DNA of 64,000 nucleotides, from assembly GCF_000429025.1 (NCBI RefSeq), contig NZ_AUBB01000030.1, forward strand, positions 62,001 to 126,000, in the 5' to 3' direction. Within the stretch, counting starts at the first letter, position 1, and every line of letters starts with the position of its first letter. Origin of the DNA: Actinospineispora spinosispora DSM 44797 (GTDB taxonomy: Bacteria; Actinomycetota; Actinomycetes; Mycobacteriales; Pseudonocardiaceae). Of the stretch, positions 44,648 to 54,282 are shown piece after piece. The position numbers and the translations under genes are program-made. A model generated the notes under the pieces. That model was not told the DNA's origin. It saw only the letters and a list, made by a program, of their open reading frames with translations, and searched no databases.

Positions 44648-45346
44648 GTGCCGACATGGCGGAAGCTCGAACGCGGGCCAGTCGTCCCGCAGGTCGAGGC
44701 GTTGCTCAGAGAGCGCCTGCGGACCGGCGGCTGGGCACCGGGCGAGAAGTTGCCAAGCGAAAGTGCACTGGCGGCCGAGATTGGCGTTGGCCGTTCCTCG
44801 GTGCGCGAGGCGGTCCGGCTGCTGCACCGGGAAGGTCTGCTCGCCGTGCACCACGGTTCCGGCACCTTCGTTGCCGAGCCCGGCGCGCCGTCCGCAACCG
44901 TGGCCCAGCTCCTGCGCCGGGCCCGGCTGCTGGAGATCTACGAGGTCCGGCGGTCGCTGGAGGTCGAAGCCTCCCGGCTGGCCGCACAGCGGGCCCGACC
45001 GGAGGACCTGACCGAGCTGCGCGCGCAGCTCGCCGAGCGTGCGGCCAATGCCGACGACCCCGCGAGCTTCGTCGCGACCGACCTGGACTTCCACCAGGCC
45101 ATCGTGGCGCTCTCGGGCAACTCCGTGCTGGCCGAGCTCTTCGCCTACGCACGCCCGATCATCCAGGCGACCTTGATCGACCGGATCGCCCATGACGGTC
45201 CGCTGCTCGACACCGATCAAGCGCACGACGACCTCGTCACCGCTCTCGAGCAGCGCGACGAGGCCGCCGCGATCGCGGCCACGGTGGCCAACCTGGAGCA
45301 GACGATGCGGCAGCTGCGCGCCGAGGAACCGGAGCTGGACCGGTGA
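44648..45346 (+). CDS. GntR-family regulator, FadR/FCD type (2)
   Basis: This 232-residue regulator has an N-terminal winged helix (LPSESALAAEIGVGRSSVRE, about residues 33-52) and an FCD ligand domain (DLDFHQAIVALSGN; C-terminal DQAHDDLVTAL). It is a distinct paralogue of the regulator at 42939, with an operator-like site upstream. GGGGAGGA lies 6 bases before the GTG at 44648. Two FadR-type regulators flanking queC suggest either heteromeric control or responses to two ligands. Confidence 0.92.
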   Translation: MPTWRKLERGPVVPQVEALLRERLRTGGWAPGEKLPSESALAAEIGVGRSSVREAVRLLHREGLLAVHHGSGTFVAEPGAPSATVAQLLRRARLLEIYEVRRSLEVEASRLAAQRARPEDLTELRAQLAERAANADDPASFVATDLDFHQAIVALSGNSVLAELFAYARPIIQATLIDRIAHDGPLLDTDQAHDDLVTALEQRDEAAAIAATVANLEQTMRQLRAEEPELDR

Positions 45347-45467
45347 CCCTCGGATGGGTCCGGGATCCACGATGCCGAAGTCAGCGTGCCGAGATCTCCG
45401 GAGCGGAGGCCACCAGCGGTCACGACTGGGCCGATTCATCAGACGTCCGACGAAAGGAGTGTGCACG

Positions 45468-46340
45468 GTGATCAACGATCCGGGAACAGCGGACCGGCTC
45501 AGCACAGGAGGGGCACTGGCGATCGGGGTCACCGGCGGCGCGGTCGGCGGCCTGCTCGGCGGCGGCAGCGGCGTCTTCTTCGTCCCCGCGCTCGACCGGT
45601 TCGCCGGACTGCCGCGCAAGGTGCTGCACGGCACGTCGACCGTCGCCAACATCGCCGTGTGCGCGATCGGCGCCGCGGTCTACGCGCTGGCGGGCGGTGC
45701 GATCGACCTGCGGGCAGGCTCCGGGCTCATCATCGGCGGCATCATCGGCGGCTTCTTCGGAGCCGGGATCATCTCGCGCATCCCGGAGCGGATCCTGCGG
45801 ATCCTGTTCATCGCCATCGTCCTGATCACCGCCGCGAAGCTCTACCTCGATGCGGCGGGCCTCGACCCGCTCTACGGCAAGGCGGCCGTCTCCCCCGGCC
45901 TGCTCGCCAGTCTGTGGTTCGTGCTCCCGGTAACCATCGTCACGGGGGTGATCATCGGGGCATGGGCCGCCGCGCTCGGCCTCGGCGGCGGACTGCTCGC
46001 CGTGCCTGCCCTGGTCCTGCTGTTCGGCGCGGACCTGCACACCGCGGCGGGAACCTCGCTGCTGATGTTCGTGCCCAACTCGATCGTCGGCGGCTACATG
46101 CACCTGCGCAAGGGCACTGCATCCGCCCGGCTGGGCCGGCTGTTGAGCGTCGGCGCCGTCCCCGGCGCCATCGCGGGTGCGCTGCTCGCCCTCGCGCTCG
46201 ACAGCGTCGTCCTCGGAGTCGTGTTCGGTACGTTCGCCCTCGCGATGGGCATCCGGGAGATCGTGTCGATGATCCGAGCCGACCGGGCCGCATCGGTGCA
46301 GAACCATGCGGAGAGTTCCACGACGGGCGCCGACCGATGA
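45468..46340 (+). CDS. TauE/SafE-family permease
   Basis: This 290-residue membrane protein has about eight hydrophobic segments in two similar halves, each starting with a Gly-rich motif (GGLLGGGSGVFFVP; ALGLGGGLLAVPAL). Family members are proposed exporters of sulfite, sulfoacetate or related organosulfonates. GTG 45468 follows AAAGGAG at 8 bases. It precedes a MetE-like enzyme by 46 bases, so the two probably handle a sulfur compound or thiol together. Confidence 0.88.
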   Translation: MINDPGTADRLSTGGALAIGVTGGAVGGLLGGGSGVFFVPALDRFAGLPRKVLHGTSTVANIAVCAIGAAVYALAGGAIDLRAGSGLIIGGIIGGFFGAGIISRIPERILRILFIAIVLITAAKLYLDAAGLDPLYGKAAVSPGLLASLWFVLPVTIVTGVIIGAWAAALGLGGGLLAVPALVLLFGADLHTAAGTSLLMFVPNSIVGGYMHLRKGTASARLGRLLSVGAVPGAIAGALLALALDSVVLGVVFGTFALAMGIREIVSMIRADRAASVQNHAESSTTGADR

Positions 46341-46386
46341 TCGGCGGCCCAGTCCACCGCCGCATACCCACTCAGGAGAATGACGC

Positions 46387-47541
46387 ATGAGTCTGCCTCG
46401 CGACCCGTTCGGACTGCCCCGTGCCGAACACGTCGGCAGCCTGCTACGACCCAGCTCCCTCAAGACGGCGCTGGACAAGGTCTACGCACCTGGCCATACC
46501 AGCATGCTCGAACACGAACGAACCCTCGATCTCACCGAATTGCACGAGGTGGAGGACACCTGCATCCGCGAGGTGGTCACCCAACAGGAAACCGCGGGCA
46601 TCGAACTGGTGACCGACGGCGAACTGCGCCGCATGCTGTTCCTCAACTCGGTTTACGACGCCGTCGAGGGAACCGGTCCACCGACGGCACCGATTCCGTA
46701 TCCGGACCCGACCGGCCGAGGCGAGGACATCTACTACCCGGGAATTCCGGAGGTCATCGGTAGGCTCCGCCGGATCGGCAATCCGGCCAAGGCTGAGATC
46801 GAATTCCTGACGTCGATCACCGCGCGCGCCCCGAAGGTCAGCTTCCCGGCTGGATCGTGGTGGCCCGGCCCGTTCGGATACGTCGAGGGCACCACGACCT
46901 CGGCGTACCCGGACCGCGAGGAGTTCGTCGCCGACGTCCACGCCATCCAGAAGTCGTTGATCACCGAGACGATCGCCAGTGGCGCAGGACACGTCCAGTT
47001 CGACTTCCCGCCCTACGTCGTGGTCGGCGACGAGACCTGGCGGCGGCGCCTGGAGGGCCAGGGCATCGACATCGCCACGATGGTGGCCCGCTGCCTGCGG
47101 GCCGACCGCGACATCCTGACCGGCCTGCCCGAGGGGGTGACCACGGCACTGCACATCTGCCGGGGGAACTACAAGTCCCGCTGGATCTGGGAGGGCTCGC
47201 TCGAACCGGTGGCGGAGCAGGTCTTCAACCTGCCCTACAACCGGTTCCTCGTCGAATGGGAGGACGCCTCCAGGGAAGGCGATTTCTCTGCCCTGCGCCA
47301 CGTGCCGCCAGGTCCAACGGTCCTGCTCGGCATCGTCAGCAGCAAGGACCCCGAGCTCGAGACCCGCTCCGCGTTGTTGCGCAAGATCGAGGAGGCGAGC
47401 GCCTACCTCGACATCTCCCAGCTCGGTATCGCCCCGCAGTGCGGGTTCGCGTCCTCGGCACCGGGCAACGTCCTCAGCGAGGACGTCCAGTGGCGCAAGC
47501 TGGAACTCGTCTGCCGGATCGCTGAGGAGGTGTGGGCCTGA
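46387..47541 (+). CDS. MetE-like (UROD/MetE superfamily) zinc transferase
   Basis: This 384-residue protein corresponds to the C-terminal catalytic half of cobalamin-independent methionine synthase. It has zinc-ligand motifs HICRGN (His, Cys; about residue 255) and APQCGF (Cys; about 350) and the N-terminal RAEHVGSLLRP. Free-standing members this long include epoxyalkane:coenzyme M transferase and uncharacterised thiol alkyltransferases. It therefore probably alkylates or cleaves a thiol. Next to a TauE/SafE permease, organosulfur chemistry is plausible; alternatively it regenerates methionine for the two pathway methyltransferases. Confidence 0.85.
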   Translation: MSLPRDPFGLPRAEHVGSLLRPSSLKTALDKVYAPGHTSMLEHERTLDLTELHEVEDTCIREVVTQQETAGIELVTDGELRRMLFLNSVYDAVEGTGPPTAPIPYPDPTGRGEDIYYPGIPEVIGRLRRIGNPAKAEIEFLTSITARAPKVSFPAGSWWPGPFGYVEGTTTSAYPDREEFVADVHAIQKSLITETIASGAGHVQFDFPPYVVVGDETWRRRLEGQGIDIATMVARCLRADRDILTGLPEGVTTALHICRGNYKSRWIWEGSLEPVAEQVFNLPYNRFLVEWEDASREGDFSALRHVPPGPTVLLGIVSSKDPELETRSALLRKIEEASAYLDISQLGIAPQCGFASSAPGNVLSEDVQWRKLELVCRIAEEVWA

Positions 47542-47553
47542 TCAGCTGCACTA

Positions 47554-47564
47554 TGGTATTACCA
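47554..47564. promoter_or_regulatory. TGGTRNTACCA operator before SDR
   Basis: TGGTATTACCA, an exact palindrome, lies just after the MetE-like gene and 205 bases before the SDR start. The gap 47542-47768 contains no other recognisable feature. Confidence 0.65.
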
Positions 47565-47768
47565 TTGCCGAACTCTGTGCTACGTTCGTGTCACCTCCCG
47601 CGGTACGAGGGAGCATCGACTCGTGGTCGACGATCGGGTCGCCACGATGGGCGCGATCTCACCGACACCATCGGTACCCGCCACTACCCCGGTGTGCGCC
47701 GATGCCGAATGCGCAGGGCAGTCAGACCGCCAACGTGGTCGAGGACGAACCCATGAGGAGTGTCGACA

Positions 47769-48521
47769 GTGACCATGCCTGAGCAGCGCGAGCGGGTCGT
47801 CGTCGTCACCGGCGCGAGCCGGGGGATCGGCCGGGCGATCACCCTCGATCAGGTCGGCCGGGGCAGGCACGTGGTCGCGGTCGGTCGGACCGAAGCCAGT
47901 CTCGCGGACACGGTCGCCCACGGGGGCGGACGGATCACGACGGTGCTCGCCGACAGCGCGGAGCCGGACTCGATGGGCGCCGTCGGTGACCAGGTACTGA
48001 CCAGGTGCGGGCGGCTCGACGCGGTGGTGGCCTGCGCGGGTGTGCACGGCGCGGAGGCGCCCGTGGCCAAGCTGGCCACGGCGGAGTGGACGGAAGCGCT
48101 CACGATCAACGTCGTCGCGCCTGCCCAGCTGATTCGCGGCTGCATCCCACACCTGGCCGCGAATCCGGCAGGCGGTCACATCCTGCTGATCGGATCCAAT
48201 GCCTCGGTCCGGTCACCGACCGGCTTCGCCGCCTACAACGCGACGAAGGCCGCGCTGCACTCGTTGATGCGCACACTGAGTCGCGAGTTGGACAAAGAGG
48301 CAATCGCCGTCAACGAGCTGCGCCCCGGCCCCACCAATACCTCCCTGCTCGGCGGTCGTGAGGACAGCGTGGCGGCGAGCCTGCTCAGCGGCATCGGAAA
48401 GGCGTTCGGCCGAGAATGGATCAAGACGGCCGAGGACGTCGCGGCGGCAGCGGGCTTTCTGCTGGACCTGCCTCCGACCGGAACCACCGGCCAGACACTG
48501 ACCCTCAACAGGTATGAGTGA
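47769..48521 (+). CDS. Short-chain dehydrogenase/reductase
   Basis: This 250-residue classical SDR has TGASRGIG near residue 15, CAGVHG, NVVAPAQ and YNATK (Tyr, Lys) near residue 157. GTG 47769 has AGGAG 8 bases upstream. An exact operator copy lies in its leader, placing it in the same apparent regulon as KARI and the PKS/NRPS operon. The substrate is unknown; ketoreduction of a pathway intermediate is the family-level expectation. Confidence 0.9.
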   Translation: MTMPEQRERVVVVTGASRGIGRAITLDQVGRGRHVVAVGRTEASLADTVAHGGGRITTVLADSAEPDSMGAVGDQVLTRCGRLDAVVACAGVHGAEAPVAKLATAEWTEALTINVVAPAQLIRGCIPHLAANPAGGHILLIGSNASVRSPTGFAAYNATKAALHSLMRTLSRELDKEAIAVNELRPGPTNTSLLGGREDSVAASLLSGIGKAFGREWIKTAEDVAAAAGFLLDLPPTGTTGQTLTLNRYE

Positions 48522-48870
48522 CATGACCAAGAGCACGAACTACGACGAAGTACTGACGCTGATCAACCGGCGTCGACGTGCGGTGCGCTCACTGGAAGGA
48601 GTCTGCGGATTCGTCGCGGCCCTCCCCGGTTCGCCACCCGCGGCCGTGCTGAGCTCGGCCCGGGAGTTGATCACTGTCACCGCACGGCGGTACGGGTGCG
48701 TCCTGTCCTCGCGCCGAAGCCCACCGGTGGAGGAAGCCGACCACCTCGTCCTCGCTTTCGGCGATGGCGAGTACTACGTGGTGTCCGAGCTACCGGACGC
48801 GGCCGACGAGCGGCGTGAAGTGAGCTGGGTTCTGTCAGCGGCTGCGGCTGCGGCCCGAATGACGGGCTAG
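48514..48870 (+). CDS. Hypothetical protein
   Basis: This 118-residue protein is not recognised. It is mixed charged and helical at the N-terminus (NRRRRAVRSLEG) with an Ala-rich C-terminus, and has no signal peptide or membrane segment. The ATG overlaps the 3' end of the SDR gene by 8 bases, so it is probably translated with it; ATG 48523 is also possible. It is the last gene of region B, converging on the AMP-ligase gene across 144 bases with no feature I can support. Confidence 0.6.
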   Translation: MSDMTKSTNYDEVLTLINRRRRAVRSLEGVCGFVAALPGSPPAAVLSSARELITVTARRYGCVLSSRRSPPVEEADHLVLAFGDGEYYVVSELPDAADERREVSWVLSAAAAAARMTG

Positions 48871-49014
48871 TGTCCTGAATCGGCGCTGGTCCTGCCGCTG
48901 TGACCGGCGGTGCGCTGGCTGCGCCCGGCAGCTTTTCATGTGACGTCGCGGCGTCGCGGCAACGGTTTGGGCGGTGTGAGTGGTTGCGACCGGAGGTTCG
49001 TCCGGTCGTGACCA

Positions 49015-50625
49015 CTAGGTGCTCCGAGGCGAAGGATGAGCACGCTCGGTCGGGCTCGATGACCGCGCGAACTCGTCTGCCAGCGTGCGGGCCAGCTCGA
49101 GCCGCTTGATCTTCGTCGTGGCGGTGTGCGGCAGCTCGGCGAGAGGCTTGTGCACCGGGTCCGCCATGGGCGGCAGGTCGACGGCGGCGGCCCGCCATGC
49201 TGCCGGGTCGAGCGGTGCATCGTCCTTGGTGGAGATCACCGGCAGTACGCTGCCGTCCGGACCGGGGATGATCACCACCTCCGCGAGGTCCGCCAGCTTC
49301 GAGAGCAGCAGATCCTCGGCCGCGAGGGTACTGCCGAATCCCGGGATCTCGTCGACCTCCCGGTCGAGCAGATGCAGGCATCCCCATCTGGAGCGGTAAC
49401 CCAGGTCACCCATCCGCCACCACGAGCCATTCGCCTGCTCGGCGTACCGCGCGGGCTCACCTAGGAACGTCACCGCTCGACCGTCGCTGCGCACCTCGAT
49501 GTAGCCAGGAGAGGACTTGCCGGTCGGTCGGCCGTCCCTGCTGGTGATCCGGATACCGGTCATGCCGGGGAAGGGAAACCCGACGCAGCGGCCGTCCGCG
49601 TCCGGCGACCGGCGCCTGCTGTAGGTGCGGAGCACGATCGGACCGGTCTCGCTCTGTCCGTAGAGCTGCCCGAACAGCGGTGCTCTGCGCTCCGTGGCCC
49701 GGAGCAGCCGTTGCACGGTACGCGGATGGATCGCGTCGAAGGTGCTGCTGAACAGTTTCACGTTCGCCAGCGGCCGACGCGGATCGTCGGCGAGTTCCTC
49801 CCAGCGCATGAACGAGTTCGGATGCGCTTCGATGACGCCGGGGCGCAGCGCGGCGAAGATGCCGGCGACGTGGTCTGGATCGTCGTCAGCGAGGACGAGG
49901 AGCGGGAGGCCTCGGTACAGCGCGATGGCCGTCGCCGTGATGATCCGAGAGTGCACGAAGGACACGTGCATGGCCACGGTCTCGCGGCGGCGCAACAGGG
50001 CGAACGCCGAGGCCTGCGGGCGGTAGCGCGCTTGGAGACTGCGCCCGGTGTGCACCGCGAGCTTGGGGGTTCCGGTGGTGCCGGACGTGTGTGTCACCAG
50101 TGTCGGGTGGTCCGGCGGCATCAGCACCGGGTCGACCCGCGTGACCCCGGCGAGACCGGCTAGCTCGATGGCGTTCGGGTGGCTGCCCGATGCGAGCAGG
50201 ACGGTCTCGGCGAGATCGAATACCGAGGCGGGCAGCTCGGCGTCGAGTTTCTCCTGGTCGCTGAGCAGGTACGGCCGCCCGGTGCGGGGCAGCAGTCCGG
50301 CGACCGTCGCACCGTCGAGCTTCGGCGACAACAGCACCGGGATCGCGCCTATCCGCGCGACGGCGACCGCGAGCAGCAGGATGTCGAAGCTGTCCGATTT
50401 GTAGATGACCACGTGATCACCGGGTCGGACTTCCGCGGCCCACAGCCGGGAGGCGAAGTCATCGACCAGATCGGCCAGACTCGACATGATCAGCGTGCGG
50501 CCCAGCTCGGGGACGATGTGCAGGTCATGATCGAGGACGACGACGCCTGCCGGGTACCGGGAGGCCGCCTTGTCGAAGAGGGAGCCCAGCTGGATTCCCC
50601 GGTTTCCGATGCGCTGAAGAATCAT
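49015..50625 (-). CDS. AMP-dependent acyl/aryl ligase
   Basis: This 536-residue ANL-superfamily ligase has HTSGTTGTPKLAVH (phosphate loop, about residue 180), YGQSETG (about 335), WRMGDLG (about 430) and a C-terminal lysine in TTKIKRLE (about 515). It has no carrier domain. It ends the operon SDR-phzD-phzE-ligase, 13 bases after phzE, so the natural substrate is the aminohydroxybenzoate made by that operon, activated as its adenylate. Ligases of this family in other clusters load such acids onto carriers, form esters, or in one known case drive diazotisation with nitrite. ATG 50625 follows GAGGTG. Confidence 0.88.
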   Translation of the reverse strand: MILQRIGNRGIQLGSLFDKAASRYPAGVVVLDHDLHIVPELGRTLIMSSLADLVDDFASRLWAAEVRPGDHVVIYKSDSFDILLLAVAVARIGAIPVLLSPKLDGATVAGLLPRTGRPYLLSDQEKLDAELPASVFDLAETVLLASGSHPNAIELAGLAGVTRVDPVLMPPDHPTLVTHTSGTTGTPKLAVHTGRSLQARYRPQASAFALLRRRETVAMHVSFVHSRIITATAIALYRGLPLLVLADDDPDHVAGIFAALRPGVIEAHPNSFMRWEELADDPRRPLANVKLFSSTFDAIHPRTVQRLLRATERRAPLFGQLYGQSETGPIVLRTYSRRRSPDADGRCVGFPFPGMTGIRITSRDGRPTGKSSPGYIEVRSDGRAVTFLGEPARYAEQANGSWWRMGDLGYRSRWGCLHLLDREVDEIPGFGSTLAAEDLLLSKLADLAEVVIIPGPDGSVLPVISTKDDAPLDPAAWRAAAVDLPPMADPVHKPLAELPHTATTKIKRLELARTLADEFARSSSPTERAHPSPRST

Positions 50626-50638
50626 GCGTGCACCTCGT

Positions 50639-52543
50639 TCAGCCGTTGAGTATGTCCACGATGAGCGAGTTGAGAATCCGCACACCGTGTTGGGTGAGTA
50701 CCGACTCCGCGTGGAACTGCACCGAGGCGAAGTTCGGGCCACGCATCGCGTGTACCTCTCCTGACCGGGTGTCTCTGCTCACCTCGACCGCACCTACACC
50801 GGCGCAGGCGACCTGGTCCAGCCCGCTGGTGCAGGCGAAGGTGTTGTAGAAGCCGACCAGCTCTCGTGAGCCGAACAGGTCGATCTTGCGCTGCACACCC
50901 TGGTTCGGGGTGGTTCTGCGCAGCACGGGGAAGCCGAGTTCCAGGCTGAGCAGCTGATGGCTCAGACATACCGCGAGCAGCGGTTTCCGTCTGGCAAGCA
51001 GGGTGCGCAGGTCCGTCCGCACGCGGTTGATCCGAGGGTCGTCCACGTCGCGCGGATCGCCGGGCCCCGGGCCCATGACGATGAGGTCGTGGTCGTCGAA
51101 CGAGTGCTCCTGATCGAACCGGTGCATCGTCACCACCAGCCCCAGGGAGCGCAACTGATGGCCGATCATCGCGGTGAAGGAGTCCTCGGCGTCGACGACC
51201 AGGGCAGTGCGACCGGACAGCGTTGTGCGTGGCTCGTCCTCGGCGTCGTTCTCAGCCAGCCAGAATTCAGCGAGACCGCCGTTACGCGCCCGCAGCGCGG
51301 CGTCCACGGACGGATGGTCACTCAGCCGCGTCTTCGTTCCCGATGCCAATGCCGCGCGCAGACCGGCTGCCTTGGCTTCGGTTTCGGCCACCTCGTCGGA
51401 TGGTTCGGAGTGACGCACGAGTGTGGCGCCGACACCGATTCGCATCCTGCCCGCGTGATCGATGTCAGCGGTGCGGATGAGAATGGCGGAGTCCATCGTG
51501 GCGCCGCCGTGCCCGTCACGGCCGATGAGAGCGAGGACGCCGCTGTAATAGCCCCGGCCCTCCGGCTCGTAGCGGGTGATCACTCGGCAGGCACTCGCCA
51601 GCGGGCTTCCGGTCACCGCGGGCGAGAACATCGTCTCGCGCAGGATCTCGCGCGGATCGCGGGAGGTATGCCCTTCGATGAAGTACTCGGTGTGGGCGAG
51701 CCGGGTCATCTCCTTGAGGTATGGGCCAACGATCCGACCACCCGCACCGCAGATCCGGGCCATCATCTTGAGTTCCTCGTCCAGCACCATGTACAGCTCG
51801 TCAACCTCTTTACGGTCGGCGAGGAAGTCGAGGACCCCGGGGACGGTGGGGCCTGCCGGCGGATAGCGATAGGTGCCGCTGATCGGATTCATGACAGCCA
51901 CGCCATCGTGCAGACTCACATGGCGTTCCGGAGTCGCTCCGACGAATGTGCGATTCCCGGTGTGTACGACGAACGTCCAGTAGGCACCGGACTCCTGTTC
52001 CAGAAGACGGCGGGCGAAGGCCAGCGCGCTGGCAGCCGAGTAGTCGGTGATGGTGGCGGTGAAGGTGCGTTTGACGACGAAGTTCGAGCCTTCGCCGGTG
52101 CCGATCTCGTCGGCGACGACCCTACGGACGATGTCGGCATAGGCGTCGTCCTCGACGTCGAACCGCGCGTCGGTCAGCGTGACGGGATCCCCCGGTAGCC
52201 GGGCCAAGGCCTGCGCGACGGGTAGCGTGCCCTGATCGGTGATGGTCATGGCGAGCAGTGGTGAGCCGTCGTCGACGCAGGCCATGCCGCGCTCGGCGAT
52301 CTGTCGGTACGGGATGATCGCCAGCACCTCGTGTCGAGGTCTGGTGGTGTCCTCCTCGGTCTCCCTGCCCAGCGCGATCTCAGCGATGGTCGCCGGGGTG
52401 GACACAGTGCCGACGAGCAGGTCGAGTACCGCTGGGCCGGTGGCCCGAGGTCGCTGGATCAGCGCGAACGCGGGTGGGTTCGGCGCCAGCACCCGATCCA
52501 GCAGCTTCTCCGCCGCGATGTCCTGGCTACCTGCCGTCAGCAC
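50639..52543 (-). CDS. phzE: PhzE-type 2-amino-2-desoxyisochorismate synthase
   Basis: This 634-residue fusion of a chorismate-using TrpE-like domain and a glutamine amidotransferase domain converts chorismate and glutamine to ADIC. It carries the PhzE-type signature [21 protein letters not shown] near the end of the first domain. The amidotransferase has Cys in VCLSHQLL and His/Glu in QFHAES. PhzE lacks the pyruvate-lyase step of anthranilate synthase, and the adjacent phzD confirms that ADIC is hydrolysed. The GTG start at 52543 overlaps the phzD stop by 7 bases. Confidence 0.93.
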   Translation of the reverse strand: MLTAGSQDIAAEKLLDRVLAPNPPAFALIQRPRATGPAVLDLLVGTVSTPATIAEIALGRETEEDTTRPRHEVLAIIPYRQIAERGMACVDDGSPLLAMTITDQGTLPVAQALARLPGDPVTLTDARFDVEDDAYADIVRRVVADEIGTGEGSNFVVKRTFTATITDYSAASALAFARRLLEQESGAYWTFVVHTGNRTFVGATPERHVSLHDGVAVMNPISGTYRYPPAGPTVPGVLDFLADRKEVDELYMVLDEELKMMARICGAGGRIVGPYLKEMTRLAHTEYFIEGHTSRDPREILRETMFSPAVTGSPLASACRVITRYEPEGRGYYSGVLALIGRDGHGGATMDSAILIRTADIDHAGRMRIGVGATLVRHSEPSDEVAETEAKAAGLRAALASGTKTRLSDHPSVDAALRARNGGLAEFWLAENDAEDEPRTTLSGRTALVVDAEDSFTAMIGHQLRSLGLVVTMHRFDQEHSFDDHDLIVMGPGPGDPRDVDDPRINRVRTDLRTLLARRKPLLAVCLSHQLLSLELGFPVLRRTTPNQGVQRKIDLFGSRELVGFYNTFACTSGLDQVACAGVGAVEVSRDTRSGEVHAMRGPNFASVQFHAESVLTQHGVRILNSLIVDILNG

Positions 52544-53163
52544 GTGAATATCTCTTTGACGGTGGTGACCACCGCGCACCGTCCGGACGCGTAGTCGATG
52601 GCCAACTGGTGGAATTCCTTGGAGAAGTCGGCGACCGCGTCGGCGATCAGGAATGTCTCGATGTCATTGGTGAACGCCTCGACCGCGGTCATCAGCACTC
52701 CGACATGTGCGTAGACTCCGCAGACGATCAGCTGGTCCCGGCCGGTCGCTCGCATTCGTTCGAGGAGAGTAGAGCGGAAGAATGCACTGTAACGCCATTT
52801 GGTGAACTCCCAGTCGTTCTCGCCGGGCGCGAGCCGGCTCACTACTTGCCGGTCGGCTGGGGCCACTCGCATGCCGGCGCCCCAGAACTCGGCGAGCAGC
52901 CCGCGCTGTTGTGGTGTCATACCACCTGGCTGCGCGGTGTAGGCGACCGGAATTCCGCGCGACACGCAACCATCGCGCAGTTCGGCGGTATTGGCCACGA
53001 GCTCGTCGCGCAATGTCGTGGCCAAGGGGCGCAGGAAGTACTTCTGCATATCGTGGATGAGTAGCACCGCCCGATCCGGATCCGCTTTCCACCGCGCGGT
53101 GTTTGCGGGCAGATCGGCGCTGGTCGGCATCGAATAGGGATCGATAACGGGAATTCCGGTCAC
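52537..53163 (-). CDS. phzD: PhzD-type isochorismatase
   Basis: This 208-residue protein follows PhzD closely: [15 protein letters not shown] at the start, catalytic Asp in [11 protein letters not shown], catalytic Lys in TKWRYSAF and [13 protein letters not shown]. PhzD hydrolyses the enol-pyruvyl group of ADIC to give trans-2,3-dihydro-3-hydroxyanthranilate (DHHA). It lacks the C-terminal aryl-carrier domain of EntB-type enzymes. I chose GTG 53163 (AAGGTGAGG upstream; length matches PhzD) over GTG 53172. Confidence 0.93.
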   Translation of the reverse strand: MTGIPVIDPYSMPTSADLPANTARWKADPDRAVLLIHDMQKYFLRPLATTLRDELVANTAELRDGCVSRGIPVAYTAQPGGMTPQQRGLLAEFWGAGMRVAPADRQVVSRLAPGENDWEFTKWRYSAFFRSTLLERMRATGRDQLIVCGVYAHVGVLMTAVEAFTNDIETFLIADAVADFSKEFHQLAIDYASGRCAVVTTVKEIFTC

Positions 53164-53211
53164 GGACCTCACCTTGGTCGCTCGGTTCGGTGTGAGACTG
53201 ACGGGGCCTCG

Positions 53212-53985
53212 TCAGCACACTCCTAGGCTCGCGCCGCCGTCGACGGTGAGCGAGTGCATGGTGATGTGCGCGGCCCGGTCGTCGAGCAGGAAGACCACAG
53301 CCTCGGCGATGTCCCGGGGCTGGGCCAGCTTCCGCAACGGAATACCCACCCGGTGCGTCTCCGGATCACCTTCGATCGTCGCCCGCGGACCGGACTCGTC
53401 CTGCCACATCGAGCTGAGCATCGGGGTGTCGGTCGAGCCGGGAGCGACGACGTTGCACCGAATGCCGTACTTGGCGACCTCGAGCCCGAGACACTTGGTG
53501 AACATCGTCGCCGCCGCCTTCGACGCGCTGTAGGCGGCCATGGTCGCGCGGGGGGTGCCGGCCGCGTTCGAGGCGACTGTCACGATCGCTCCACGACTAC
53601 GCGGGATCATTCGCCTGATCACGGCCTGGGACACGATGAAGACACCTGTCGTATTGGTCATGAAGGTGTCGGTCCAGTCCTCATGGTCGAATGTCGCTAT
53701 CTCACCCAGCCGCAGTACACCCGCCGCATTGACCACGAACTCAATAGGGCCCAGACGGTGCTCGATCGCGCCGACCACGTCCTCGATCTGATTCTCGGAA
53801 CCGACGTCCGCGACGAAGGATTCGACGTGCAGTCCATCTCCGGTCATCTTCTCGGTGGTCAGAGCCAGTTCGTCGGCGTCTCGATCCACGGCTGCCACAA
53901 CGGCGCCGCGCTCACCGAGAGCCCGTACGATGGCAGCCCCGATACCGCCTGCTGCTCCCGAGACGAACGCCACTTTGCCGTCCAC
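53212..53985 (-). CDS. EntA-like SDR (dihydro-hydroxyanthranilate dehydrogenase)
   Basis: This 257-residue SDR has SGAAGGIG near residue 9, NAAGVLRLG near 86, YSASK near 152 and APGSTDTPM, as in EntA-type 2,3-dihydro-2,3-dihydroxybenzoate dehydrogenases. With PhzE and PhzD in the same operon, its expected reaction is NAD-dependent aromatisation of DHHA to 3-hydroxyanthranilic acid. There are no phzA/B/F/G genes, so the route does not continue to phenazine. It is the first gene of the leftward operon; the start is GTG 53985. Confidence 0.88.
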   Translation of the reverse strand: MDGKVAFVSGAAGGIGAAIVRALGERGAVVAAVDRDADELALTTEKMTGDGLHVESFVADVGSENQIEDVVGAIEHRLGPIEFVVNAAGVLRLGEIATFDHEDWTDTFMTNTTGVFIVSQAVIRRMIPRSRGAIVTVASNAAGTPRATMAAYSASKAAATMFTKCLGLEVAKYGIRCNVVAPGSTDTPMLSSMWQDESGPRATIEGDPETHRVGIPLRKLAQPRDIAEAVVFLLDDRAAHITMHSLTVDGGASLGVC

Positions 53986-54255
53986 CCGTCAGTCCGCCTG
54001 GTTCGGCGCCGCGGTGCTGATCAGGAGATGGCTGAGAATGCACAGGCACGAGGTCATCACAAGTCTCCCTGCGTCAATGAAGGTGGGATGCTCCGGTCAC
54101 GGCCAGTCCTGGCGTACTAATCCAGTGTGATTCCAAACCAGCCCGCGTTGTGTCGAAATCTTTCTGCCGCGATTCCTCGGTTTGTCGAAAATGACAGCGT
54201 GAAATCCTTGATTGGGGTGGCCGGAAAACGCCATGGCCACATGGTCGCATTGGCT

Positions 54256-54282
54256 ATTCGACGAATCCGTATCCCGATACGG
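54256..54282. promoter_or_regulatory. Paired palindromes upstream of exporter
   Basis: ATTCGACGAAT (54256-54266) is a perfect 5-1-5 palindrome. Directly next to it, CCGTATCCCGATACGG (54267-54282) is a perfect 7-2-7 palindrome ending 7 bases before the exporter ATG. Further TCGAAA half-sites occur upstream in the 304-base gap 53986-54289. Repressor operators are likely; no matching regulator gene is adjacent. Confidence 0.5.

Noticed and set aside
48871..49014. Rho-independent terminator between convergent genes
   Set aside because: Only 4-base stems with a short TTTT could be found; not convincing.
49015..53985. Phenazine biosynthesis cluster
   Set aside because: Only phzE and phzD homologues occur. 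phzA, B, F and G are absent, and an aromatising SDR plus a ligase replaces them.
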